NCBI RefSeq assembly: GCF_002865645.1
Contig: NW_020194619.1
Location: 1,152,442 to 1,216,441, forward strand
Length of the DNA: 64,000 bases
Reading direction: 5' to 3'
DNA from: Hyaloscypha bicolor E
Lineage: Eukaryota; Ascomycota; Leotiomycetes; Helotiales; Hyaloscyphaceae
Under the pieces are notes generated by a model. It did not search any database and had not been told where the DNA came from. It saw only the letters and a list, made by a program, of their open reading frames with translations. Both the position numbers and the translations under genes were made by a program. This document shows positions 48,470 to 60,869 of the stretch, piece after piece (position 1 is the first letter of the stretch; each line of letters opens with the position of its first letter).

Positions 48470-49969
48470 GACTGCAGGGTTCAACAGCAATGGCTGGAGA
48501 ACCACAAGTACAACGAGGAGATGAACCTCTTTATATTAAACTAGCCCCACGCCGCGACTTACAAAGGAGCTTCCCAAAAGGCCACCGGGCCCAATCACGC
48601 ATCGGGAATGGCCCTATTTCTGTAGGCTACCCCGCGCACAAGGATGCTCGCCCAGAATGTGATCGCAGAGGACCTTCCTCTGTTCTGAGCGGTTGTCGAA
48701 ACGTTTTGGGTTCGTCCCGAGGTCATTTGGCTGTGGCTGGGCCTCGCGTCGTCATTGGAGATTTACAGGAGATTCGCATGGACAAGCCAAGGGTGCACGC
48801 GTCCGAAGAGATCTCGAATCGAAGTCATCGCCGCATGATTTGCATCTGCCCTTGCAGGGACTAAATGCGATTTGGGGCCCTGGGCCGCTCGGCGTTTGAT
48901 GCTTTTAGGATGTTCTTGGGCCTGATTCGGTCACTGTCTCCACTATGAAACTGAGCTAGCTCGGCCGAAAGCTCCCCTATCAGGCCTGCTATGAACTTAC
49001 TTTTTGCATTGTACTTGAGATTCTGGGAGATATCTGGAGAACTGCCTTGAAATTTCTGTGAAAGATCTTGAAGAGTGAAGTTAGAGAGAATATAGTTAGT
49101 TGAAAGAGGAGAGTGAAATGTTAGGTTGTGATTAGGTCGAGGTCGCTGAAATATGTTAATTCGAACGGGCTTAGCGTTAGTGGGGGCCTCCACACTTCAC
49201 TCACGTCACTTCATCTGTCTTGCTCTCATGCTTTTATGCCCCTCAGCATTTCTTGGTTCATCAATCGGACGATGCGGCGATATGCGTCAAGTACACTCTA
49301 GATTGCCCTCTGAGGTAGAGTCTGGCCTGTGTGGCTCGTTTACTACTCTGTACCAGAGCGCGCGGTGTTAAACACCGTCCAGCCCGCCAAAACGCGAGGA
49401 ACACCAAAATCGCTTCGTTTAGAAAATCACACCAAATCTCAATGGAACGCCCGAAACTCTTTAAAAGTGCCGTAATAGAAAAGAAGCAGATCCGACTTTG
49501 TCGAAATTTTTATAATAATGGGATATAAGGCATCAGAATTATGAGTATTTCTGTAATGCAGGCATTAATATTGCGCCCGTTCTCGTTTAGCGAGTTGGAC
49601 GGATTTCAATGCCGCGCGCTTTAGTATCGTAAAGTATCCTGAGTTGACAAAGGACACGAAAGGAGAGAAGGAGGATACAACATTAACACTTTCTTAATAA
49701 ATCTCTGCATGAAAAGACGAAAACCTCATTCTTTGCTCTCATACGTGTTTTAAAAGATAGCTAACGAGCCCACAACCGGTCAAGACCGGGGATGACAACG
49801 CCCTAGAGGAGAATGCATCGTCAAATTCGGCTCTCCTTCTTGGAAACCAAGTCACTGCTTGCCCGATTGATATACAAGTACTTCAGCGACACCTCTAAGG
49901 TTTTCGCCGTGACGATTTCATCTCTTCTTATAGTTTAGATCCTTGAGTAAAGCTACCTAGTGAGCAGGA
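48470..49969. other. Gene-poor spacer
   Basis: No convincing gene. It contains one copy of the 65-bp repeat (listed separately). Confidence 0.4.
49699..49763 (+). repeat. 65-bp dispersed repeat, copy 1 (copy 2 at 60815-60888)
   Basis: Both copies read ...aataaatc(t/c)ct, aaaagacgaaaacctca, tctttgctctcatacgt and aaaagatagctaacg in the same orientation with few differences. The second copy ends in the last codons and 3' flank of the cyclase-family gene, so copy 1 looks like a transplanted 3' end, or both are a small mobile sequence. Confidence 0.8.
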
Positions 49970-50653
49970 CTAATGGCAGATGCAGTATTGATGGCTACCA
50001 CAATGCCCACAATGTCCGCAATGCCAACAATAATGTGAGCAGGACCCACCGTTCCCGTCACCGTGTCCGGTGAAGTTCCAAGTTGTCTTGATTACTCGCA
50101 CTTTGCCGTTATTTGTATAATCAGACTGCTTCTTCTCTCCCATCGGGATGGTGAAAGTTGCATAGCGCTCAGAATACTCCATGGTTGAGCCACCCGGGCG
50201 GTCATCAGTTGTTCGCAAAACTCGTAAACCCAGAGTCTCCTTGAGTCCATGAGTGTCTAAGATAGCCTCGTACTCAGAGATAAAGTCTTTGGGTATTTCA
50301 ACGGGTGAGCGAGAAAAATCCATGTCGAAGTAAAACTCATAGGCACGAGGCTGTCCTTCGATGAGCATCAGGGACAGAGGGAGGACTGCGCCAATGCCCT
50401 GGTAATTGGAGTTCTTTAGAGAGCTTATATGCCAAGGCGTGGCAATTCCTCTCAAGTCCACGACGACCTCATCCGGCTTAAGCTCAAAGTGTCGATGCAG
50501 GAGAGCAACTCCGAGGGTGTCCGTTACAGAGTGCTTTCTAAAAAGCGTTTCAAGCGAGCGAATGACTGAGTCTGGGTCATCGCGCGCTTCGAAGTGGTCT
50601 GACGCGCGATCCACCTCTCGGAGATTGTTATACAGAGCCGAGTCGTAGAACAT
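49970..50653 (-). CDS. Unknown protein with Cys/His-rich C-terminal tail
   Basis: A single exon of 227 aa beginning MFYDSALYNNLREVDRASDH. The middle contains GVALLHRHFELKPDEVVVDL and DFISEYEAILDTHGLKETLG, which have the look of a fungal family of unknown function. The last 30 residues hold 7 Cys and 7 His in a repeated (C/H)G(H/C) pattern (HCGHCGHCGSHQ), suggesting metal binding. No transmembrane segment or signal peptide. The gene is 1.15 kb from the divergent PKS, with repeats in between. Function unknown. Confidence 0.7.
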   Translation of the reverse strand: MFYDSALYNNLREVDRASDHFEARDDPDSVIRSLETLFRKHSVTDTLGVALLHRHFELKPDEVVVDLRGIATPWHISSLKNSNYQGIGAVLPLSLMLIEGQPRAYEFYFDMDFSRSPVEIPKDFISEYEAILDTHGLKETLGLRVLRTTDDRPGGSTMEYSERYATFTIPMGEKKQSDYTNNGKVRVIKTTWNFTGHGDGNGGSCSHYCWHCGHCGHCGSHQYCICH

Positions 50654-50918
50654 TTATGGACGGGTAGAGTAATTGGTTCTGAATTGGTATTCTGTCGCTC
50701 AAGGAAAGTCAGTCTAAGAAACGGTGCAATGTTTACATGGAGACCAAACATGCCTTGACTCATAAATTTTAGCGATGCTGTCAATGGGGGGGCAGCATGG
50801 TTCCGAAGGCTAATATTTACAGTACGATCAGTTCCATGCGGCTGAGACTTTCTTGACCAGCCGCAGGCCAAGACTTGGCAGCATATCAGAAGCATCCTAT
50901 CTAATTGGGCCAACTTTT

Positions 50919-51018
50919 CATCACCCCTGTCAACTCCGTTTCGAGTGGTAGCCACCAATATGCAACACGAGTCGGGCAGCAACACTTGTGATAAGAATGA
51001 GGGATAAACGCGGGGTTT
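50919..51018 (+). repeat. Direct repeat flanking the AT-rich element, copy 1 (copy 2 at 51558-51650)
   Basis: Copies share tcacccctgtcaactccgtt, gggcagcaa(c/t)actt and gataagaatgaggga with diverged bases between them. They bracket the AT-rich relic at 51031-51548. Confidence 0.75.
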
Positions 51019-51030
51019 TTTTTCTCTGGT

Positions 51031-51548
51031 ATACCGCAGCGACCAAAACCCTCAATGCCTAATTTTACTCAGTTAGGGCCTAGAATATAAGACCTCTAGC
51101 CTTACTAGTTCACCTTATAAACTTTTATAAAACCTTTTGCTAGTAATACTATCTTTTATAAAATCTTTTATTAGTAATACTATCTTTTATATAATAAAAC
51201 CATATTAAAATATATTAGGCTTAGCTTTTTATTTTTATATATTAAAACTATATCCGAATATAATAGAATTAGCCTTTTACTTTTTTATAATTAATTTCTA
51301 ATTTATATAAGCTTTTTCATTACGAGTTTAGGCTATTTTACTTAAAATTACTAATATAACAGCTTTTTAGAAACTTAATTAAGAATCTCGTTTTTAAAAG
51401 GCTTAAAATTAATCTTTAAAAGGCATTTCAAGGCATTTCAAGGACTATAAAGAACGTGTACTACTTCGTACGTTAAAAGAAGAGCAAAGGTTAAAGTGTT
51501 AATATAGTATAAAAAATTCTATTGAGGGTTTTAGTTGCTACAGTGCGC
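51031..51548. mobile_element. AT-rich relic with imperfect terminal inverted repeats (RIP-mutated)
   Basis: The left end has cgaccaaaaccctcaatg; the right end has tattgagggttttagttgct, its near reverse complement. The interior is almost only A and T, as in RIP-mutated transposons. No open frame remains. It sits just upstream of the PKS start and within the promoter interval. Confidence 0.7.
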
Positions 51549-51799
51549 CCTATTTTCGTCACCCCTGTCAACTCCGTTGTAAAGGGTGGCCCTAATTTGT
51601 AATACGGGTTGGGCAGCAATACTTGGCAGATAAGAATGAGGGAAAAATGTCAAGAAAGCGGGGGTTGACCTGCGAGCCATCTGATTACGGGCATGTGCGG
51701 TGCCATGCGGCTGAAGTCGGCAAATGTTACTTCAGTTGCGAGGGCCCATGCATGTACTCTGTACAGTGTCCCAAGAGCTAAGTATTCTTTGATCAAGAA

Positions 51800-54700
51800 A
51801 TGGAAACATACACGAGAGACAAGATCGCCATCATTGGCATGGGGTGCCGGACGGCAGGCGCAAATTCTCCGCCTGAAGTTTGGGATCTCCTTGTAAACTC
51901 GAGAGATGTCCAGCGCAATATTTCACGCTTCAATGTTTCTGCATATCATAATCCCAATCGCAAATTCAAGCGCGGCCTCACCAATGTCAAACAAGCCTAT
52001 CTGATGGACGACGATCTGGTAACAAGCTTCGATCATGGGTTTTTTCACATTTCACCAAATGAGGCGCCTTGGATGGATCCGCAACATCGCCATTTACTCG
52101 AAGTTTCTTATGAAGCTATTGAAAGTGCAGGAATTCCTCTCGATACATTCAAAGGCACAGATACGGGTGTATTCACAGGTGTCGAAAGCAGCGACTATGC
52201 CCTAGTCTTGGGTAGGGATCCTGACAACTCTCAACGCTTTGTATCAACTGGCATGGCAGGATGCATGGCAGCGAACAGGATCAGCTTCTTCTTTAACCTG
52301 TCAGGTCCAAGCTTGGTTATAAACACAGCTTGTTCGAGTTCCATGACAGCCTTACATCAGGCAGCAAGAGCCTTAGAGCACGGTGATTGTAGCATGGCAC
52401 TTGTTTGCGGGTCCAACATCTTGTTTAATCCAGACATGTTTGTTGTCGCCTCTGAGATGGGATTTATATCGCCATCTGGGCGTTGCCAATCCTTCGACAT
52501 GAAGGCCGACGGTTATGGTCGTGGCGAGGGAGTATTGGTTCTTTTACTGAAGCCTTTGAAAGCTGCAATAGCGGATTTGGACCCTATCAGAGCCGTACTT
52601 GCGGGCATTCGTATCAATCATGATGGCAGAACAGAGGGTATCATGATGCCTTCTGCGAAATCACAGGAGAACAATATGCGTGCTCTCTACGAGTCTAAAG
52701 GAATTGATCCAGATACCATTCAATATGTGGAAGCTCACGTACGTCTGTATGATCGATTAAAAGTGCAACACAGACTGACTCTATGGTGCAGGGAACAGGC
52801 ACCGCTGTCGGCGATGTCCAGGAGATATCCGCAATTAATGCCATCTTCAACATATCCCCTCATTCCCGACCAGCGAAGCTGAGAGTAGGGTCCGTAAAGA
52901 GTAATATCGGACACTTAGAAGCTGCATCTGGTCTAGCAGGAGTCCTCAAAACTGCACTTTGCTTGGAACATGGGCTCATACCAGCCCAGATGCATTTTCA
53001 AGTGCCCAATCCTGCAGCAAATTTTGATCATATTGTCATTCCAACGTCGGCTGCGGACTGGCCAGCCTCCCGCGACGGAATACGGAGAGCTGCCGTCAAT
53101 TGTTTCGGCGCTGGTGGTACGAACGGCCATTGTGTACTGGAGGCTTTAACACTTCCAAGTCATGTGACCAGGAAGCAGGCCAGACCCTACTTATTCATGA
53201 TATCGGCGTCTAGCCAAGCAGCCTTGACGATAACATGTGCCAAATACGCGGACTATGTAACAGCTGAGAAGCCGCACTTTGGAGACTTGGCATATACAAT
53301 GCTTAGTCGACGGTCAAAGCTATCTCACATGATTTACTTCAGCGCCAACAGCTCGACCGAATTTGTAGACCGCATTCTCAAGCTCGCAAATTTACCGCCG
53401 AGTGCTGTGCCTATCGGGTTGAAAAACATCTGCTGCATATTTACGGGCCAAGGCGCACAATGGCCTGAAATGGGTGCGAAGCTGTTTGAGCACTCTGAAA
53501 TCTTTCGAAATACAATTCTCGAATGTGAGCAGTACCTTCATGCGCTTTCTAATGCTCCACCATGGAAACTCTCTGAAGAGCTTGGCAGAGATCCAGTAAG
53601 AAGCAACATCTCGCTCGTAAATTACGCTCAACCACTCACAACAGCTCTGCAACTTGGTTTGATCAACCTTTGGGCATCTTGGGGTGTCCGCCCAAAGATG
53701 GTTATTGGTCACAGTTCCGGCGAGATAGCGGCAGCGTACGCGGCTGGACACTTGTCGCTCCGAGATGCTATTGTGATTTCTTACCTACGTGGAATGGCGA
53801 TGTTGCAGCTACACAAAACACGGAATAAAAACGTTCTCAAGGGTGCCATGGGTGCAGTTGGTCTCTCGGAGGAACAGACATCTCTGCTTCTTCGGGATTA
53901 TAGGAACAGAGTGGAAGTGGCAGCAGTTAATTCTCCAGCCAGCTGCACACTGTCTGGCGATGAGGCTGCAATCGAAGAAATCGGGTATCATTGCACAAAG
54001 GCTGGTATTTTCTTTCGAAAACTACGCGTAGACATTGCGTACCATTCACGCCATGTCTTGGTAGTCGCTGAATCATACTACAAAGCTCTAGAGAGCGCCC
54101 AGATTTGCCCACTCCAGGGATCAAGCGACTGTATGATGTTCTCATCCGTGACCGGAAGGCGAATCGATCCTGCATTTTGTGACGCGAAATACTGGACCGA
54201 TAATATGACCCGTACTGTGCGTTTCTTGGACGCATTTCGCGGGTGCGTGCAGCATTGCAGCAAGTTGGAAGTGTGCTTTGAAATTGGCCCACATCCAGCT
54301 TTACAAGGGCCCATATCTCAGATTCTACAAGCAGACCAGATGAAATGTTCTTATTTTGCATCTTGTGTAAGGGGAAAGTGCGATTTCACCAGTCAGCTGG
54401 ACACGGCCGGCGCTTTGTTGGCCCTGGGGATCCCTCTCGACACTAAAGCGATCAATGATGCTAAAGAGGCCAAGGTTCTGACGAACTTGCCTCTACACGT
54501 GTGGAACCACTCTTCTCGGATTTGGTTGGAATCCAGGCTAAGTCACAATGCACGATTCAAACGATTTCCTCGCCATCCATTGCTCGGCTCAAGATACACC
54601 GAGGACACTGACATGAATCCCTCTTGGCGGTGCCGATTGCACATTGATCAACTTCCATGGGAACATAAAGCGGGACACCCAGTTCCAGAAGCTGCCTTCG

Positions 54701-57590
54701 TGCTAATGGCCCTTGAAGCGGCGAGACAAATGCAAGAGCAGGAAGCACCACAAGCTCTCAATATCCGTCTAACCAACATCACTTTTGGGGAAGCATTGCT
54801 TGTTAGATTATTTCAGGGCATGTCCGACTCTGAGTTACATCTCACGAGCAGCAAACTTCATGAATCCAACCAGTATCACTTCCTCATTTCGTCCATTTCC
54901 TCAGTAGGTTCGCAGCCTTGCAAAAGGCACTGCTCTGGGACGTTTAGCTGGAGCGAAACACCTTTTCCTCCGAATGATAGGTTTAAAGACTATCATCAGT
55001 TGGACTATGACCCGTTTTTACTCGAAAATGCAGCAGAACTTGGCTTGATTTCACAATCACGCCTAAAAGACACCTGCATCGGGAAGGGAGTAGCGACTGC
55101 TCGACTTGAACCGGCAGACGACGAGGTTGACCCATTGGCTTTGAGTGACTTGTTGAACTTGTCACTGGCTGCAGCCGTCGCTCATGATCCGAGTGTCTGT
55201 GCAAAGCTCCATAGCATCGGAAGTATCGAGTATACCGTCTATCAGAAAGATCGGGGCTCTATTCCCGTAGCTGCCATGGGTCGGAAGATAGGGAAAACAG
55301 CCACTGCAGCAATTGCGCTTGAAGGTTGCTTTGTTGCCCAAACTATATTGTTTGGGGTTGAGAGAAATGAAAACTACAAGCTGCCATTACGGTCCTTATT
55401 CTACAGAGCAGAGAGACGACTCGATATCACAGACTTGCCAGCAGGAAGCCGCCTTACATTGTCGGATGTAATTCTCCTAACAACCCATAAATGGCCCATG
55501 TGTGACATTGGTTTCTTGCACATGGATCGCCAAGACGAAACAGACGGAGTTGCAATTCTCAAATCTTTCGACCGTCCTCGTTTCAGATCATTGCAGATTC
55601 TGGATTCAACTAACGAAGAAACCGACTCGTCTATACGAAGAATGCCCAGTTTCACCGTTGGCAGTCAGCTACACCTAATGATTGCTGGAAGCCACCAAGC
55701 GATCTTGAAACATATTCATAGTGCCCATGAAACTGGTATAGCTTTTTTCAAGCGAAGAGACGCCTGTGATGAACGGCATTGGGAAATTGTCAAACACCCA
55801 CCTCGCGTGCAGCAACCTCTACGGCTAGATGATGTCTTTGTATTTCAGTCTCCCGGGATTGAGAGCTTCACAAAGGCGACAATGGCGGGATTAGTTCCGC
55901 TGAGCCATGACGGCGTTCGAAACTTTTATGAGACTTGCAAACGCCCGTATCATGCTATCATCCTTGACGACACACGACAACCAGTCACTGTGGCATGGCC
56001 AGGAAAGATACTTCTGCCCTGGTTCCAACACATGCTCAAGTTCTCTCAGAGTGTGACATGGATAACTCAAATGCCAGAATGCATTCCGTCAGTCAGCTCA
56101 AGCACAGCATTACTGAGGACACTGCAAGCTGAACAGCCGTCACTCAGAGTACGTCATCTTGTGTACGAGGCGAACAGCCGTAGTGATATCGACGAACTTA
56201 TCCAAGCAGCTTTGAGAGATTCTGATGATGCATTTCTGGAGCTTCAGCAAGACGTTGAGAACGGCCAAAGGCAAATCCTTCGATGGCTTCCGGACGACCA
56301 CCTCTCTGTTCGAGTTGGTCTCCTTCCGGACCCTAAGAAAGAGAACAATGCGGTACAAGAATCCGTGCAATTATCAGCCGATGGTACGATCGTGGCCGTT
56401 GGAGGCCTCGGCGGTGTTGGTCGTTTTGTCTGTTTGTGGTTGGTCAGCCATGGTGCTAAACACATCACTGTTATCTGCAGATCGGGACCTCATTCTCGTC
56501 AGGCAATGAGCTTGATGAAACTTATCAACGGTTTGGGAGGCTCTCTGTTTGTCTGGAAATGCGATGCTCGCGATAAGAAAGCGCTTTCCAAAGTTTTAGA
56601 TGCTGTTCGAAAAGATCACAAGATCACGGGAGTTGTCAACATGGCAATGGTGCTTTCAGACGCTCCTTTGGCTTCAATGGTCGCCGCAGATTGGGATGAC
56701 CCTCTCCGATTGAAGGTGGATTCAAGTTGGAACTTGCATGAGCTCACACAGGTGGATACACTTGATATCTTCATTTTGTTTTCATCAGTTGCAAGTGTTC
56801 TTGGCAATCGCAGTCAAGCTGGATACAATGTTGGAAACGCATTTCTCAACTCCCTTGCTGAATTCCGCCGAGCTCAAAGACTGCCGGCTGTTGCGATTGC
56901 ACTGGGTGCGATGACCGACATGGGCGTGCTATATGAACTCGACCGGAAAGACATGCTCAATATACTGGCTATGGGAGGACTCGTCACGCTACAGGAGCAC
57001 CATCTGGCCAAGATACTGCACGCAGCTGTCGCTGAATGTGCAGATCCAGAATCAAAAAGAGCCGTAATGCTTACAGGTCTTGCCATGTTCAATCGCGTAG
57101 ATGGCAGACTTATAGTAAATGGGGGGCAATCGCTGCTCTATTGGGCTGAGCAGCCGGATTTTGGTCACTTGCAAAATCACAAACGGACCTGGAGAGATTA
57201 TAAGCAAGAGCAAGACCAGGCCTTACTAACCCAAATAAAGTCGCTGTCAGAACTTGAATGCCGCAAAGTGATAGAGCGCTCATTCTTTCAATTCCTCGCA
57301 TCTCTTCTCGGATTTGATATCTTGCACTTCAGTGTCAAGCAGAACTTGCTCGAGTACGGGATCGATTCGTTGACCGGAGTAGCATGTCAGTACTGGTTTT
57401 ACAGAGGTAGGTGACTGGTTTGAAGTTGTGCGGAAGGTTGTTTGCTGACATTTTTACAGAATTGGCAGTGCGAATCACTGTTCAACAGATGCTTGCATCT
57501 AAGACTATAAATGACCTCCTCACAGATGTGGTGTTGGGACTTTCAACCGCTTCCTTAACTCGTCTTCCTAGCTCTCCGACACCAGCGTGA
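51800..57590 (+). CDS. Iterative type I polyketide synthase, KS-AT-DH-KR-ACP
   Basis: Exons 51800-52738, 52792-57406 and 57460-57590 give 1,894 aa. KS: INTACSSS (Cys178), VEAH with the catalytic His313 as the last codon of exon 1, and KSNIGH (His354). AT: VIGHSSGEIAAAYAAG (Ser621). DH: HPLLGSRY at 908, a His in PWEHKAGHPVPEAA (938) and a possible Asp1099 (ALSDLLNL), but the usual HxxxGxxxxP spacing is altered, so DH activity is doubtful. KR: GGLGGVGR (about 1517), FSSVAS and QAGYNVGNAF (Tyr1658) look functional. ACP: GIDSL (Ser1839). No methyltransferase or enoylreductase was found between DH and KR, so this is smaller than usual highly reducing PKSs; it also lacks a thioesterase. The product is unknown, presumably a partly reduced chain released by another enzyme. 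Confidence 0.92.
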
Positions 57591-57831
57591 TGGATCGCAT
57601 TCATCAGCCGGTGCAATTTGGTTAGATAGCAAACGAGCTCGATATAATGGCGAATATGGAAGCACACTCAAGCGTTGCTAGGATCATTCGTGAGCGAGGA
57701 AAGATGAGTTCCATGTTTTCCGATAAAGACAAGTAGCCAACAAGCAATTCAATCTCTGAGCTGTCATACTAGCTTGAACTAAAGCGCAGTGCACTCGCTA
57801 TTCTAGACCCGGGTTTGAACATTGTGATTGT

Positions 57832-58763
57832 TCATTCAAAGTAAATGTCCACGCCACCACTTCCAGTCTGGAAGTTGAGCTTACTCTTGCCATTCCCCTT
57901 TCTTGCCAGGAGATAATGATGCAACTTGTCGGACTCTTGACGAACAACCTCCACACCGCTTCCGTGAACCTGAATTTTTCCAGATTTTGTGCTTCCCTCA
58001 ATGGTACCCTCCCATTCCCTTGGATAACGCAAAGCCAATGCCCCAGACAGGCTCCTGTGTGAACTCGACATATCTTTGATAGTCCCCGAAGTTGCTGGGC
58101 TCAATAGCGACACCCTTTGCGCTCCAGATCTACTCTCGGTTTGCAGACTCGAAGAGGTTTTTGGATCAAAAGGCGTGACTTGCAAGTCGATGCCCCCCGA
58201 ACCCGAGGTGACCGACGTCTTTTGGCCATGAACAATATGTCCTTTGACAAGTCCGGATTGAGAATCAATCGAAACTTGATAGTCTCGCTTGGGCAAGTTG
58301 AAGAATGGGAAGTCAACAAGGATTTGGCCAGACTGTGACAAGATCTTGAGCTCTGCTGGGACAGGGTCCCGCTCATCCGCCAACTGCGGATTGATGGCAG
58401 CGCGAACCCTTCCTGAGCTTGCGTGAATGGCGAGCAGGTCCAACAAGTCGAACCTATCATCGACCCCTTTGACTCCTGCATCTACGGATTGTTTCCTGTT
58501 GTTGAACAACATCATGCTGAATATGTTGCTGTGTTGAATTCGGGGATTGACAAAGGCTGACAATAGTGATGACGTGTTTTCGACGGACGGTGCAGAATGA
58601 GGCTCAGTTTTAGGGGTGAAATTAGAGTTTGAGTCCAGAGAGATTTGGAAACTTGTGGATGAACTGAGCAGTCGGTGGGGTTCACTCCGTAGTTCGAGGA
58701 ATGTGGCGGAGAAACGACTGCCTGCTGTCCTAGATAAGGTGGATAAGGTGGATGATGATCCAT
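57832..58763 (-). CDS. DUF7330-like protein
   Basis: The main frame (to 57832) contains LRYPREWEGTIEGSTKSGK, IQVHGSGVEVV, HYLLARKGNGKSKLNFQTGS and GGVDIYF, the repeated beta-strand region seen in fungal DUF7330 proteins. The first Met is probably ATG 58763 (MDHHPPYPPYLG), but its frame differs from the main one, so at least one intron lies between about 58500 and 58720; its junction is unresolved. Function unknown. It is convergent with the PKS, about 240 bases after its stop. Confidence 0.55.
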
Positions 58764-59055
58764 GTTCAGGTTAAAAGCCGCAGTCTCGCATTCCTGCACG
58801 ACCTTGTCAAACCTCGCAGGAAGAGACTGCACCTCTCTGGCTTCTTGGCAGCATGGTCATGCCGGCACTCAGCCCTCGAGAGTGTGCGCACACGGTGAGC
58901 CAATCATTATGCTGACTGTTTACTGTGGTATCTTGACGTTTCGTATGTGGAGCCCAACAATTGGAGGGAAGCTTGTTGGGACATATGTGGCTGAAAACAC
59001 GTCAGAGGTCATTTGACTTGTTTGCATGGGGAAAAAAGTAAAACAACGCCCGGAT

Positions 59056-59618
59056 GTCAATTGGGGGTGTCGATTGGGGGCCGCTGACCCAAAGCAGAGC
59101 CGCTCGGACGCGAATACAAAAAACCCGGCTGTTTCTTTGATTTAATTAAATTTTATAAGGAATTAATAGAATTTAATACTTTCTTTATTTGCTTATGGCG
59201 CTGATTAAAAGGTATTTAAGTATGAACTTTCTATAAACTCTGAATTAAGAATAGTTCTTTAAATTAAAGAAGTCAAAAATTTCATATTTTATAAACTAAA
59301 AATAAATATAAGAAAGCCTTGAAATTTGGTAAATAAGTCCCTAAAACCAAATATAAGAGCCCTATAAGCCCCTAATTTATAGGACTTTATAAGGCTTAAA
59401 ACTAGAACTTAATTAATTAGTATATAAATTTCCTTAAATTAAATTTCTATTTTAAGAAATCTTTTTATTATAAGTTAATAGCACGTAATTATAATACAAG
59501 GGTTATAATATACTATCTTATACTTATATTAAAAAAATATAACTTCGGATTTTTAAAGGGCTTAGGTAGCTAATTACAAGTCGTTGACACCCCTGCCCCA
59601 ATCGACACCCAAATCGAT
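59056..59618. mobile_element. AT-rich relic with terminal inverted repeats (RIP-mutated)
   Basis: The left end reads tcaattgggggtgtcgattg; the right end reads ccccaatcgacacccaaatc, whose reverse complement matches it closely. The interior is about 430 bases of almost pure AT. No target-site duplication could be confirmed. A different inverted-repeat sequence from the relic at 51 kb. Confidence 0.7.
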
Positions 59619-60869
59619 ACCGGGGGGGAACCGGGGGGCCGTTTTCCATTTCCCCATTTGCATCGGGAAAACTTGCCGTTCATGGACGACTAGGGTGGCC
59701 CGTAGGCACCTATGTAACCAATACAGGCTGCCCAAACCTAAGCCATGGGTAGGTTTCTTGATACGAAGTATGTTTTGTATCTAACCCATAGGTAAGTAGG
59801 TATAGGTTTTTATAACCTACTTACGGTACCTATGCGAACAAGGGAATAAAGGCAGCCGAAATTGAAGGCACTATATCGTTGTTGCAGAATGGAAGATGAT
59901 AACGGTTGAGTTATTTGCCAACCGGAATTGGAAGCCCTGGGTTCCGGTGAAAGGATACCTACAATAAGGCTTCTGGTCGGATTTATTGTTGCTTCAATCA
60001 GTTTTTTCTCTGTGGAAATGGTTTTGAGGACAGTAATCCACAGCCAAGAACTTTAATGTATCTCCTCATATGAGGGTATGACTACGCGTAAACCTCTCTT
60101 CTTCAAAGTAACAAGACTGCCCTTGATCGATTACAAAAATAGAATACCTCGCTTGCCTCGCTTCCCCTCTCTGCAAACGAATGCGGATGTTCAAATCAGA
60201 TATTTAATGCCTGTGTCACTTCTGGCCCTCATGTGCAAAGTGCTTGCCTATGCTTCCGTTGCCATCATTTTCCAATGCATAACGATTACTTGAATATTGT
60301 TAATACCATATACGCGTCTTTAAGAGAGTACTTACTAGTTAATGCTTAGGATCATGCTTGACCGGAGGATCCTTGTTGCAATCGGGATGGTTGCAAGCAG
60401 TCGAAACTTTGGCAAAGCACAATGGACATTCATCCTATGTGCTGGATACTGTGCCTTGGCAGTGCATGCATATAGTAGTCGGCACTCTGGTTGCCAACTT
60501 CAAGGTAGTCTCGAACCATACGGACCTTTCCCTGCCGCCTCCCAATCTTCAAGCCTCGAAGGTCAGTGACTCAGTGAGTCTGTCTCCACGAGACGACCCT
60601 GGCCCCAGAGACTCCCGTATGGCAGATATCTCAGCCATACCAATCACCCTTCGCCCTCTCCGCCCTCTTCTTCGCTACAAGATTTGGGTCCAGTTCGATA
60701 TGAAATCAAGATATTCCCGAGATTAGCATTTCAATCCCCTCAGGTACGGATACGTCCTGATCCACGTCGTACCAGCGTCATCTTCCTCGTCGGCTGCAGA
60801 GTCAATACTTCACTAATAAATCCCTACATTAAAAGACGAAAACCTCAATCTTTGCTCTCATACGTATTT
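59619..60869. other. Intergenic; holds copy 2 of the 65-bp repeat (60815-60888)
   Basis: Repeated taggtagg(t)-like words at about 59700-59830 (caacccataggtaagtagg). No gene recognised. Confidence 0.4.
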
